Virus record (IMG/VR): IMGVR_UViG_3300032236_001159
Span: 21,711-85,710 of that record
From: a virus
Length of the DNA stretch: 64,000 bases
Direction: 5' to 3' (one strand)
Shown here: piece by piece, positions 1 to 7,166 of the stretch
Numbering within the stretch: the stretch's first letter is position 1
Layout of the letters: the number at the start of each line of letters is the position of its first letter
Notes under the pieces: generated by a model
The model's input: the letters and a program-made list of their open reading frames with translations, nothing else
Told to the model about the DNA's origin: nothing
The model's database searches: none
Program-made: the position numbers and the translations under genes

Positions 1-326
1 CTCTTAGATGATGTAAATAAATCTCTTGCTAGTTCTGGAGTATTATGTTCGGTTTTTAATTCCGCCAATATGTTTTTCATTTCTTCACCAAATATCTGGA
101 GTTGTTGCCAGAAATTTACAAGAGGTTCATATAAATCATTTACCCAAATATTCAAATTTGGATACCTCTTTGTAATGTGAATGGCAACACTTCCACCACC
201 AAGAAATGGTTCCCGAAACTCATCATAATCTCGTAAGTCTGGAAAGTATGGATCCATCTTAACGCAAGCGCGTGACTTACCGCCAGCGTAGCGCAGCGGC
301 GTTTTGAATTGTTTCAAACTAACCAT
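1..326 (-). CDS. dam: DNA adenine methylase (Dam-like), N-terminal part, cut by window edge
   Basis: The first 108 codons of a gene that continues past the left edge. An ATG at 326 gives residues beginning MVSLKQFKTPLRYAGGKSRA. This contains the adenine-binding motif near the N-terminus (PLRYAGGKS, about residues 10-18) and then EPFLGGGSVA (about residues 39-48), the FxGGGS-type SAM region of T4 Dam and the D12-class N6-adenine methyltransferases. The expected role is methylation of adenine in short palindromes of phage or host DNA. The catalytic DPPY motif would lie outside the window and was not seen. The gene starts 13 bases inside the end of the LAGLIDADG gene upstream. The codons around residues 5-18 are very GC-rich compared with the rest of the window. 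The family call is firm; target sequence and activity are unknown. Confidence 0.85.
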   Translation of the reverse strand, partial: MVSLKQFKTPLRYAGGKSRACVKMDPYFPDLRDYDEFREPFLGGGSVAIHITKRYPNLNIWVNDLYEPLVNFWQQLQIFGEEMKNILAELKTEHNTPELARDLFTSSK

Positions 327-727
327 ATCAGTTCAGTATTAATGTTTTCATAAATCGTTTCAATTTTTTCCATTCTCCTTTTACCGAGATATGGTTTCAT
401 AAGATTAGTCCACAATACAGCAGCCTTACCTCCGATAGTAAAAGTATAAAGTGGTTTCCACCCTTTTTCTTTTTTGCTGGGGACGTGGGTATAAGTTACA
501 TTTCTATTATCCATAATTTTTGCGACCCTATACACAATATCTTCATCTGCCATTTGAATAGACATTCGCAATTCTGGACTTTGAGTATATGTTTTTCCAT
601 TAGAATAATTTCTTACTCTTGGTTTTTTATATTCCCAACATCCCTCCCCCTCCCATATTCCAGATATCCAAGCAAGTTCCATTTCAGTTGGAGGAGTATG
701 TTGGTATTGAGATCTTTTTAATTTCAT
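314..727 (-). CDS. LAGLIDADG-type homing endonuclease, single motif
   Basis: A protein of about 137 residues with one LAGLIDADG-like helix (LAWISGIWEGEGCW) near its N-terminus. A basic, aromatic-rich region follows, ending in a segment with GGKAAVLWTNLMKPYLGKRR, as in single-motif homing endonucleases that act as dimers. ATG 727 is preferred to a GTG at 748: it lies just after the stop of the upstream gene (729), and a late-promoter octamer at 752-759 would start RNA near 746, downstream of the GTG. The gene overlaps the Dam start by 13 bases. It is free-standing and not inside an obvious intron or intein, so it may be a mobile element between the clamp-loader gene and dam. The family rests on the single motif and general composition; cleavage site and activity are unknown. 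Confidence 0.72.
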   Translation of the reverse strand: MKLKRSQYQHTPPTEMELAWISGIWEGEGCWEYKKPRVRNYSNGKTYTQSPELRMSIQMADEDIVYRVAKIMDNRNVTYTHVPSKKEKGWKPLYTFTIGGKAAVLWTNLMKPYLGKRRMEKIETIYENINTELIWLV

Positions 728-728
728 T

Positions 729-923
729 TTAAGTATTTCTATTACCACCTTTATTTATAGGAGGTAACTCTTTATTTTCATAAGTTTTAGGATGAAAATT
801 ACAATACTCGTTAAACACAATCTTACATTCTTTTTGTGTAAGATTGCAGTGCTCTGCTGCTTTTGGAAGATTCCATTTAGCAGAAAAAAGCATTTCCATT
901 GCTTCTCTTGTTTCAGGTCTCAT
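729..923 (-). CDS. Small helix-turn-helix-like protein downstream of gp44
   Basis: A 64-residue protein. Residues about 17-41 (WNLPKAAEHCNLTQKECKIV and following) look like a helix-turn-helix, and the C-terminal tail is basic and proline-rich. Its ATG overlaps the gp44 stop by four bases (ATGA), so it is translationally coupled to the clamp loader. In T4 the gene after 44 is 62, the small clamp-loader subunit. This protein is far shorter than gp62 and I see no similarity to it. It may be a small DNA-binding or regulatory protein of T4-like phages; function unknown. Confidence 0.7.
   Translation of the reverse strand: MRPETREAMEMLFSAKWNLPKAAEHCNLTQKECKIVFNEYCNFHPKTYENKELPPINKGGNRNT
752..759 (-). 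promoter_or_regulatory. T4-type late promoter box TATAAATA
   Basis: A perfect TATAAATA on the minus strand inside the end of the 64-residue gene, about 25 bases before ATG 727 of the LAGLIDADG gene. This is the gp55-dependent late promoter consensus of T4. Exact copies also arise by chance in such A+T-rich DNA, so position is the main support. Confidence 0.5.
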
Positions 924-1873
924 AAGAACTCACACTCCACCATAATTTCAGTCAAACAAGCAAGAAGATTTATCTCCTGATCTGCCACAAATCCCCCCTG
1001 ATACAAATACTTCGCAATAACAAGAACAGCAGCAGGAATACTGGCAGGAACCAAAGATTCATAAAGTGAATCATACACCCTGCGGAGAATAACAGAAGAG
1101 TCATTATCAAGATTGGATACAACCCATTTACGAACTTCCGTAAAGTTCTTTTCCTTGAGACATTTAATGAGATCATTTACTTTTACGTCAGAGAACGATG
1201 CAAGAATACCAGAATCAATTTCACCACTCACAGAATATCTTTGACATTCATTAAGGACTCTACGCCAATCTGGAAAGTGCTTATTGATCAGTTCTGCAAG
1301 GACTTTCGGATCATATCGGATCCTCTCTTCATCCAAGATGTTTTGAAGACGCTTGAAAAAGGATCCTGCCAACTGGGATTTTTCTTTCCCTTTGATCGAG
1401 AATTCGACAACTGCACATCGGGAGTGAAGTGGTTCGATGATTTTGTTTTTGTAATTACAGGTGAAGATGAATCGACAATTCTTACTAAATTCCTCAGTAA
1501 ACGCCCGTAAGAGGAGTTGAACATCTTTACTTGAATTGTCTGCTTCATCAATGATGATGACTTTGTGTTTAGCATCCGAAGAAAGTGAGACGGTCGAAGC
1601 GAAGTTCTTCGCATTGTTTCGGACAGTATCGAGGAATCTACCTTCGTCGGATCCGTTAATGACATAAAAATCTACTCCTAACTCATTACATAATGCTTTT
1701 GCTACAGTTGTCTTGCCGCAACCAGCAGGACCTGCAAGTAGCATATTTGGAATTTCGCCCCTAGTTACAAAGTCACTAAAAGTTTTCTTAATACCTTCTG
1801 GGAGAATACAGTCCTCAATTTTACGAGGTCTGTATCGTTCCACCCACAAGAAGTCAGTTCTGTCTATGTTCAT
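920..1873 (-). CDS. 44: Sliding clamp loader ATPase subunit gp44
   Basis: The large subunit of the phage clamp loader, an AAA+ ATPase that with gp62 opens gp45 and loads it on primer-template DNA for the replicase. At 317 residues it is almost the length of T4 gp44 (319). Visible motifs are the N-terminal WVERYRPRKIEDC box, Walker A GPAGCGKT (residues 48-55), Walker B with DEAD (109-112), a sensor-1-like IFTCN segment and the arginine-finger motif SRC (151-153) typical of clamp loaders. A 43-base gap separates it from the upstream 79-residue gene, and it overlaps the next gene by four bases. gp62 itself is not found in the window. Confidence 0.97.
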   Translation of the reverse strand: MNIDRTDFLWVERYRPRKIEDCILPEGIKKTFSDFVTRGEIPNMLLAGPAGCGKTTVAKALCNELGVDFYVINGSDEGRFLDTVRNNAKNFASTVSLSSDAKHKVIIIDEADNSSKDVQLLLRAFTEEFSKNCRFIFTCNYKNKIIEPLHSRCAVVEFSIKGKEKSQLAGSFFKRLQNILDEERIRYDPKVLAELINKHFPDWRRVLNECQRYSVSGEIDSGILASFSDVKVNDLIKCLKEKNFTEVRKWVVSNLDNDSSVILRRVYDSLYESLVPASIPAAVLVIAKYLYQGGFVADQEINLLACLTEIMVECEFL

Positions 1874-1916
1874 AATTTAAATAAAGTTCAAAGGTAATAA
1901 TAATTTGTGAATAATC

Positions 1917-2156
1917 TCAACCTCTGGTTGCTCTTACTTTTTCGATAGAAAATGACTCATTTGGTACAAGAATTTTCATATAAAAAACAATAAGTTCTTC
2001 TTTTCCTTCTTCATTTATTTTAATCCGACTTTCGTCTGGTGTTTGAAGTTGTTTGTTTATTCCTTCCCAACAATCATAGTCATACTTTCCAGGTCGTTGA
2101 TTATCAAATACTTCTTGAATAGTATCGATTTGTTCTTGTGTTAATTTAAAAGTCAT
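1917..2156 (-). CDS. Hypothetical protein, 79 residues
   Basis: A small acidic protein beginning MTFKLTQEQIDTIQEVF with predicted helical and beta character. No family is recognised. It lies between the 143-residue gene (16 bases upstream) and gp44, inside the replication gene cluster and on the same strand. The ATG follows an A+T-rich spacer without a strong ribosome binding site. It is counted as real because of its snug position and coding-like composition. Confidence 0.6.
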   Translation of the reverse strand: MTFKLTQEQIDTIQEVFDNQRPGKYDYDCWEGINKQLQTPDESRIKINEEGKEELIVFYMKILVPNESFSIEKVRATRG

Positions 2157-2172
2157 AGTTAGTTAAATAAGT

Positions 2173-2604
2173 TTAATGGTCAAATCTATCATAACCTTCA
2201 TCAGGAAAGGTTGCAAATCGTACTTTATACTGTTGTGTTTCATCAATAATCTGTAAAGAGTATAAAAATAATTTTTCATAATATTCTTTATAACGATTTA
2301 TTCCTAGGAATAAATCTTCAATAGTGTCAAAATTGCGACTTTTTGACACTATTGGATATTCTCGTTGTCTTTTTTCACAAAAATATAAATTATTTGGAGA
2401 ACAAATGAAATGGTCAAATAATGAACAAATTTTAATTATTTCATCTTTTGGTGGATCAATAGTTTTGACTCCAGATCCACCAAATCGATCAAATTCCCAT
2501 CCATTTATAATTTCCCTTTTACGATTTTCAAAAAATAACCGATACCAAGTTTCAAAAGAAGTTAAATGCTTATCGTTGCTGTTTATTTTCATGGTTAAAT
2601 CCAT
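2173..2604 (-). CDS. Hypothetical protein, 143 residues
   Basis: A soluble protein rich in aromatic and charged residues (SFETWYRLFFENRKREIING near the N-terminus; central SLFDHFICSPNNLYFC). No family is recognised. The first ATG (2604) overlaps the end of the upstream gene by ten bases; a second in-frame ATG at 2592 would remove the overlap and is an equally likely start. It belongs to the gp45-gp44 transcription unit. Confidence 0.65.
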   Translation of the reverse strand: MDLTMKINSNDKHLTSFETWYRLFFENRKREIINGWEFDRFGGSGVKTIDPPKDEIIKICSLFDHFICSPNNLYFCEKRQREYPIVSKSRNFDTIEDLFLGINRYKEYYEKLFLYSLQIIDETQQYKVRFATFPDEGYDRFDH

Positions 2605-3122
2605 TCGGGTTTTCTTTCGGGAATACGAAGATAATTATCCTTCACCCAAGGTTTGGAGGCAATATACATTTTGTAGGCAGTGAATGTATCAATGCTTTCA
2701 TCAAGTTTGTATTCGTCAGGCATTGCCCTTGTGAATTCTACCACATTATTGTAGATGTGAAGACTTTTGCCAGAGTTATCAAGAAAGATAACTTCTGCTG
2801 CTTGAAGACCATCGAAGCAAGCATGAATTTTGCCATAACGATGCCGATACTCATTACACAGGGCATACCCGTGCCGAATCAACCAGGCAAGGTTCTCATG
2901 GGATTTTGCTGCCCATTGAGTACAGGGATGATTACGGAAGGCACCTTTCTCCGTATTATAAGGGGTGCCATCCTTCTTGGGAATGGTTCCCCAATTATAA
3001 TACCACTTGGAGTAGATGATAGAAATTAGTTGACATGTCTCCAAGGGCATTTTCACTATATGTTTGTCAGGAAGTGCCACAGCAGAAAGAACTGGGCACT
3101 GATCATTCACAAAGATGTTCAT
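2595..3122 (-). CDS. Conserved T4-like phage protein with DKHIVKMPLE motif, function unknown
   Basis: A 175-residue protein starting MNIFVNDQCPVLSAVALPDK and continuing HIVKMPLETCQLISI. It carries conserved-looking histidine, cysteine and tryptophan positions (FRNHPCTQWAAKSHENLAWL, RHRYGKIHACF) and ends in a KPEWI tail. The MNIFVxDxxPxxxAxxxxDKHxVKM layout is one I recognise from many phage and bacterial proteins of unknown function; the conserved H, D and E residues suggest an enzyme. Some members have been loosely linked to DNA repair glycosylases, but I cannot support that here. It sits 16 bases after gp45, a place where T4-like phages often carry accessory replication genes. Confidence 0.75.
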   Translation of the reverse strand: MNIFVNDQCPVLSAVALPDKHIVKMPLETCQLISIIYSKWYYNWGTIPKKDGTPYNTEKGAFRNHPCTQWAAKSHENLAWLIRHGYALCNEYRHRYGKIHACFDGLQAAEVIFLDNSGKSLHIYNNVVEFTRAMPDEYKLDESIDTFTAYKMYIASKPWVKDNYLRIPERKPEWI

Positions 3123-3138
3123 AATATAAAAAATAAAA

Positions 3139-3804
3139 TTATTTGAATTGAGAATCAGGTTCCATTGGAATCCAATAATTCAAATTATACTTCTCATTTG
3201 TGAATTGGGAAATAAGTTTAGATGAAATCACAACATCATAATTTGTTGGAATAATTTTAAGATTTTCAACTTTAAAATTAAAAACAAATTCTTTATCAGT
3301 TTCTCCCACGGTAATTGAATACTCATTGGAAGTATCAGTTCTCTTATCTCTTACAACCAAACGAATTACACCAGCATCACCAATTACAGATAGATCATTT
3401 AATTGATATACCGCAGATGCTTTTTTCAATTTATCTAAATGGGAATGATCAAGTTGAAAACAAACATCTTTGGAAGGAAGTTCAATTTCTTTTTCTGGCG
3501 CAGATACAATTACTTCTGGGTCAGCAAAGAAATATTTTACCTTACGTTTTCCTTCCCGAATCACAAGATAATTATCATTTGAGAAATCAAGTTCTGGATC
3601 TTGGTGAAGACTAAGACCATTTAGAAATTGATTCAAATCATAAATTGCAAAGTCTTTTGGGAATTCTTCTTCGACTTCTGCCTGAGCTAAAATAGTTTTT
3701 ATTACAGACATAGTGCGAATTTTTGATCCACTTTTCACAAGAATAGATTGATTAATTGACGCAAAGTTTTTAAGAATTGAAATCGTATTTTCGGATAGTT
3801 TCAT
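3139..3804 (-). CDS. 45: Sliding clamp (DNA polymerase processivity factor) gp45
   Basis: The homotrimeric ring clamp that tethers the phage polymerase and, when bound by gp55, activates late promoters. At 221 residues it is close to T4 gp45 (228). It begins MKLSENTISILKNFASINQS with the paired beta-alpha-beta clamp layout, and ends near NYWIPMEPDSQFK; the FPKDFAIYDLNQFL segment matches the gp45 interdomain pattern. It overlaps the 102-residue gene upstream by four bases and should be co-transcribed with it from the promoter at 4134-4162. Confidence 0.95.
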   Translation of the reverse strand: MKLSENTISILKNFASINQSILVKSGSKIRTMSVIKTILAQAEVEEEFPKDFAIYDLNQFLNGLSLHQDPELDFSNDNYLVIREGKRKVKYFFADPEVIVSAPEKEIELPSKDVCFQLDHSHLDKLKKASAVYQLNDLSVIGDAGVIRLVVRDKRTDTSNEYSITVGETDKEFVFNFKVENLKIIPTNYDVVISSKLISQFTNEKYNLNYWIPMEPDSQFK

Positions 3805-4109
3805 TTAAATTCACCCAATCCATTATCAACACGGCTATAATGCTTATCGAAGTGAAGAAGTAGCATAGCATAGTGAATGACCTTAAGTAAATCACGCTTG
3901 TTACGCCCGTTTTTCTGTCCATACCTAGACCCATATTTCAAGATGTTCACTTGACAGAAGTCTTGTGCAAGTCCTTTGGAAGCAGCCAAATCGATGGTTT
4001 GAATATCTTCATATCCTTCTTCACTACCAACATAATGGCTGCCATATGTACTCAGAACATATTCGGTTATATCTTTTAGAATTTGTTCTTCATTGTACTT
4101 CCATTTCAT
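3801..4109 (-). CDS. Hypothetical helical protein upstream of gp45
   Basis: A 102-residue, mainly helical protein (QILKDITEYVLSTYG; NGRNKRDLLKVIHYAMLLLH) ending DNGLGEFK. The C-terminal helix with the basic RNKRDLLKVIHYA stretch loosely recalls the DUF3310 / nucleotide-kinase-like phage proteins, but this is only a resemblance. It is the first gene after a good sigma70-type promoter (4134-4162) and is translationally coupled to gp45, suggesting a role in replication or its timing. Confidence 0.7.
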   Translation of the reverse strand: MKWKYNEEQILKDITEYVLSTYGSHYVGSEEGYEDIQTIDLAASKGLAQDFCQVNILKYGSRYGQKNGRNKRDLLKVIHYAMLLLHFDKHYSRVDNGLGEFK

Positions 4110-4133
4110 AATCTATAATCAAACTACTTTAAA

Positions 4134-4162
4134 ATAGTAGCACAAAAAACAAGAAAAGTCAA
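4134..4162 (-). promoter_or_regulatory. Sigma70-type promoter for the gp45-gp44 unit
   Basis: On the minus strand, TTGACT (4157-4162), a 17-base spacer, then TACTAT (4134-4139) preceded by TGC, an extended -10. It ends about 25 bases before ATG 4109 and overlaps the stop codon of the gp46 C-fragment gene. This is a host-polymerase promoter of the early or middle class. Confidence 0.75.
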
Positions 4163-6126
4163 GTTAGTATCTTAGAGAATCCTTTCACTTTTTCAAATGT
4201 GATGATTTTATCGAACTTATCAATCAATTCATCTGTCTTATGTGAAATCACAAACACATTAGTATCTTTAATAACATACTTAATAATTTTTGTGAAATAA
4301 TCAGTTCCAGTATTATCCAAAGAACTATCAAAAACTTCATCTAAAATTAAAAGATTTGTAGAAACACTATTTTTCATTCTAGCAATTTCTCTCCAAGTAA
4401 AAAGAATTGCTAAGTTAATTCTCATCTTTTCACCTTCACTAAAACTTTCATAACTAAAATCTTCGTGAATAGGAGATTTAATATGCTCCTTGAATTCATC
4501 ATCAAGAGTAAAGTTGATATAAAAATCCATCAATTGAAGGTACTTATTGATTTGTTGATTCATCAATGGAATATACTTTTGAATAATCTTAGATTTAACT
4601 CCACCATCCTTCATTAAAAGTTGAGCAAAGTCGAAATAATTTACACTTTCTTTATATTTTGATTTCTTTTTAAAATTATCAATTTGTTCTTTTTTTAATT
4701 TTTCTAATTTTTCGTGTTCGGTACTTCGATTTTTAAGTTGTTCTGTAATGGTTCGAATTTCATTTTCCAAATCCTTGATCTGTCTTCTAGTAGCATTAAT
4801 TTTAATATTATTTTGGGAAATATTATTTGTAAGTTTTGAAATTTCTTTCGTGAGGATATTAAATTTACTTTCTCTTTCCTCTTCTTCTTTAATTGCTTTC
4901 TCTAATTCTTCATATCCAGTTTGCATCTCCTTCACTTTATCTTGAGAATCTTTGAGTTTTTTTATTCTAAATTCTTCATCAATGGACTGGGTACAAGTAG
5001 GACATATCGTATTTTCATTAAAGAATTTATGTTCTTCGGCAATTGATGATATTTTTTGACTAATTTTTCCTTTTAAATTTCCAAGTTTACGAAGTTTTTC
5101 TGCATATCCTGTTATTTCATCTTGCTCTTGAATATATTTACTAAGTGGGTCTTCAAGGGAAGAGTTATATTCCATAAGATCATTGATTTCGACATCTAAA
5201 TCGGAAATTTTCCGATTATTAATATCAATCTTTTCATTTCCACGATTTTCCAATTCTTCAATAAATTCAGTCTGCATTAAAATCTTTTCATCAATTGATT
5301 TTTCGAGCAAAGTGAATTCTTTTATTTTTTCATTTGAATTTCTTATTTTTTCTTTTAAAATGGAATTCATTGTTGAAAATATTTTAATGTCCAATAAGTC
5401 TTCCACAACTTCACGACGATGTGCTGCCGAAAGTTGCATAAAAGGTACAAAGGACGCACTTCCAAGAATTACAATTTGAGTAAATGATTTATAATTTAAT
5501 TTGAGTATTGTATCTTCTAAGTATTTTTGCTGGTCGTTTGATGCTGCTACCTGATTTTGCAAAACACCATCGATCCAAATTTCAAAAATGTTTGGCTTAA
5601 TTCCCCTTATGACTTTATATTCTTTATCGGAAATATTAAATTCAACTTCAACTAAACATTCTTTTTCATTGGTCGAATTGATCATTTGATTTTTTACAAT
5701 CTTTCTAAATGCTTTATTGAATAGAACAAAACATAAAGCATCTAACATTGTTGAGTTATGAGACAATATTCCATTAGTATAAAATCTATGATTATTTGAA
5801 TTTACTGTAAAATCATACATATTTTCATAGACATCATACAATTTCACACATTTGACCATTTCTGGCCCATCTTTGGTCATAATATAAGATTCATCAGGTA
5901 TGAGATTTTTTACAAAAATCTCATTATAATTCTCTGTGAATAATATATGATCATCAGCGCATTCCAACACCAAACCATTATAAGTTTCTATTCTCCATTT
6001 TTGATATGGAATTGTTTTATGGATGTGCGTAACTTCTTCCCATCCGGTATCTGTTTCAATTTCCCAGTCGGTTAGATTTATACTATTGATAAATTTTCTA
6101 TTTACTGTTTCAGAAAGTTCAAACAT
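4159..6126 (-). CDS. 46: Split-gene 3' part: C-terminal intein fragment fused to gp46 C-extein (recombination ATPase)
   Basis: A 655-residue polypeptide of two parts. Residues 1-124 are a C-terminal intein fragment: block B-like ECADDH (about 55-60), block F-like YDFTVNSNNHRFYTNG and block G ILSHN. Residue 125 is the +1 serine, which starts the rest of gp46 (STMLDALCFVLFNKAF onward, 531 residues). The gp46 part has the Rad50-type architecture: a coiled coil, a zinc-hook CPTC motif, a coiled coil back, an ABC signature SEGEKMRINLA, and Walker B LLILDEVFD. The protein lacks its own P-loop, which is on the separate 5' gene; trans-splicing would give a 571-residue gp46 (T4: 560). gp46 with gp47 resects DNA ends for recombination-dependent replication. 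An AAAGG lies about 11 bases before the ATG, and the gene overlaps the endonuclease gene by 25 bases. Confidence 0.93.
   Translation of the reverse strand: MFELSETVNRKFINSINLTDWEIETDTGWEEVTHIHKTIPYQKWRIETYNGLVLECADDHILFTENYNEIFVKNLIPDESYIMTKDGPEMVKCVKLYDVYENMYDFTVNSNNHRFYTNGILSHNSTMLDALCFVLFNKAFRKIVKNQMINSTNEKECLVEVEFNISDKEYKVIRGIKPNIFEIWIDGVLQNQVAASNDQQKYLEDTILKLNYKSFTQIVILGSASFVPFMQLSAAHRREVVEDLLDIKIFSTMNSILKEKIRNSNEKIKEFTLLEKSIDEKILMQTEFIEELENRGNEKIDINNRKISDLDVEINDLMEYNSSLEDPLSKYIQEQDEITGYAEKLRKLGNLKGKISQKISSIAEEHKFFNENTICPTCTQSIDEEFRIKKLKDSQDKVKEMQTGYEELEKAIKEEEERESKFNILTKEISKLTNNISQNNIKINATRRQIKDLENEIRTITEQLKNRSTEHEKLEKLKKEQIDNFKKKSKYKESVNYFDFAQLLMKDGGVKSKIIQKYIPLMNQQINKYLQLMDFYINFTLDDEFKEHIKSPIHEDFSYESFSEGEKMRINLAILFTWREIARMKNSVSTNLLILDEVFDSSLDNTGTDYFTKIIKYVIKDTNVFVISHKTDELIDKFDKIITFEKVKGFSKILT
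5755..6126 (-). other. C-terminal half of split intein (IntC, 124 residues)
   Basis: Starts MFELSETVNRKF and ends YTNGILSHN before serine +1. It has the conserved splicing residues: block B histidine in ADDH, and penultimate histidine and terminal asparagine (HN). The segments DWEIETDTGW and THIHKTIPYQKWRIET are typical of phage inteins of this class. It contains all blocks from B onward, so the intein is divided well before the usual endonuclease insertion point. Confidence 0.9.
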
Positions 6127-7166
6127 TCTTCAATTACCTTTTCTTTTTTAAATTTGTAATCATTTTCATTTACTCTATGAATTAAATATCCATACTTTTT
6201 ATAAATTTCATCTCTCTCTTCATCTCTATTTTTATTGCCCCTACCAACCAATCCGTGCCAATAAGTACCATCAAATTCAATTATTTTTTTGCTATTTGTA
6301 TCTATAAAATCTGGAAGTAACAATTTATCTAATTTTAATCTCAACTCATTATTTTTTCCAGATTTATCTGGTTTTTTATTTTCGTCAAGTTCTGCAAAAA
6401 ATATGCTATCCAAAGAGTTCAAATGTGAAGAAATTTCCCAAAATAACAATTGAGATATTTTTGAAAAATTTGATTTTCTATAAGATTTGTGCCACTTTTC
6501 TTGTCTATCTAGCCATTTCTTTTTTCCATCTTTTTCACCATATTTTTCAATACATTTTTTAAGAGTGAAAGTAGATTGTTCTTGTGATATTTTTTCTCTT
6601 GCTTCCACTTCATTAAATCCTCTAACAATCCAATATTCAATACATCTTTTTGATGATACTCTTTGGATTTTATTGTTATCTTTTGCTTTTTTAGATCCTT
6701 TGTTGTTGTTTTTTTCTTTCTGTTTTTTTGCCAATTCTATGGATTCTTCTTCATTATAACCTGCTTTTAACCAATATTCTTTTCTAATTGGTCTTCTTGA
6801 ATCTCTTTCATAATTTGCCTCACTTTCTGTATAATTTTTACCAGTATTTGGATTTATTTTAGAAGTCCAAAATTCTTTTGAATATGGACTTACATTTCCT
6901 TTCATAGAATTTTTCTTTGATTTAAAATGTGCCTCACCCTCTCCCCATCCACGAGAAATCCAATATTGTTTTGTGTGCTTTCCCATCTCTGGAAGTGAAA
7001 GAAGTTTAGACACATAAGATTTGCATTTTACGACATTTGATGCTTCTGGAACACTTTGAAGTTCTATAAAAAGTTTTTGTCTTAAATCAGGATGAAGATT
7101 TTGTATCTTTTCATCAAGACATTCTTCAATTTTTTCTTGAATGGTTCTACTTCTTTTGTGCGTCAT
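6102..7166 (-). CDS. Free-standing Vsr-like (EDxHD-type) homing endonuclease between the two intein halves
   Basis: A complete 354-residue protein. The N-terminal two thirds holds repeated DNA-binding-like units of the form YWxxRGxxxxEA (near residues 68, 130 and 177) and a KYGEKDGKKKWLDRQEKW segment common in phage homing nucleases. The C-terminal domain (about 255-354) has LPDF (285-288), IIEFDGTYWHG (295-305) and RDEERDEIYKKYGY, the acidic and histidine layout of Vsr/PD-(D/E)xK nucleases and of the EDxHD endonucleases known from fractured genes with split inteins. The start is ATG 7166 with AGGGG seven bases before it, embedded in the N-intein codons. The gene overlaps both neighbours (20 and 25 bases). 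It is expected to spread the split-intein locus by cutting intein-free gp46 alleles. Confidence 0.88.
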   Translation of the reverse strand: MTHKRSRTIQEKIEECLDEKIQNLHPDLRQKLFIELQSVPEASNVVKCKSYVSKLLSLPEMGKHTKQYWISRGWGEGEAHFKSKKNSMKGNVSPYSKEFWTSKINPNTGKNYTESEANYERDSRRPIRKEYWLKAGYNEEESIELAKKQKEKNNNKGSKKAKDNNKIQRVSSKRCIEYWIVRGFNEVEAREKISQEQSTFTLKKCIEKYGEKDGKKKWLDRQEKWHKSYRKSNFSKISQLLFWEISSHLNSLDSIFFAELDENKKPDKSGKNNELRLKLDKLLLPDFIDTNSKKIIEFDGTYWHGLVGRGNKNRDEERDEIYKKYGYLIHRVNENDYKFKKEKVIEECLNFLKQ

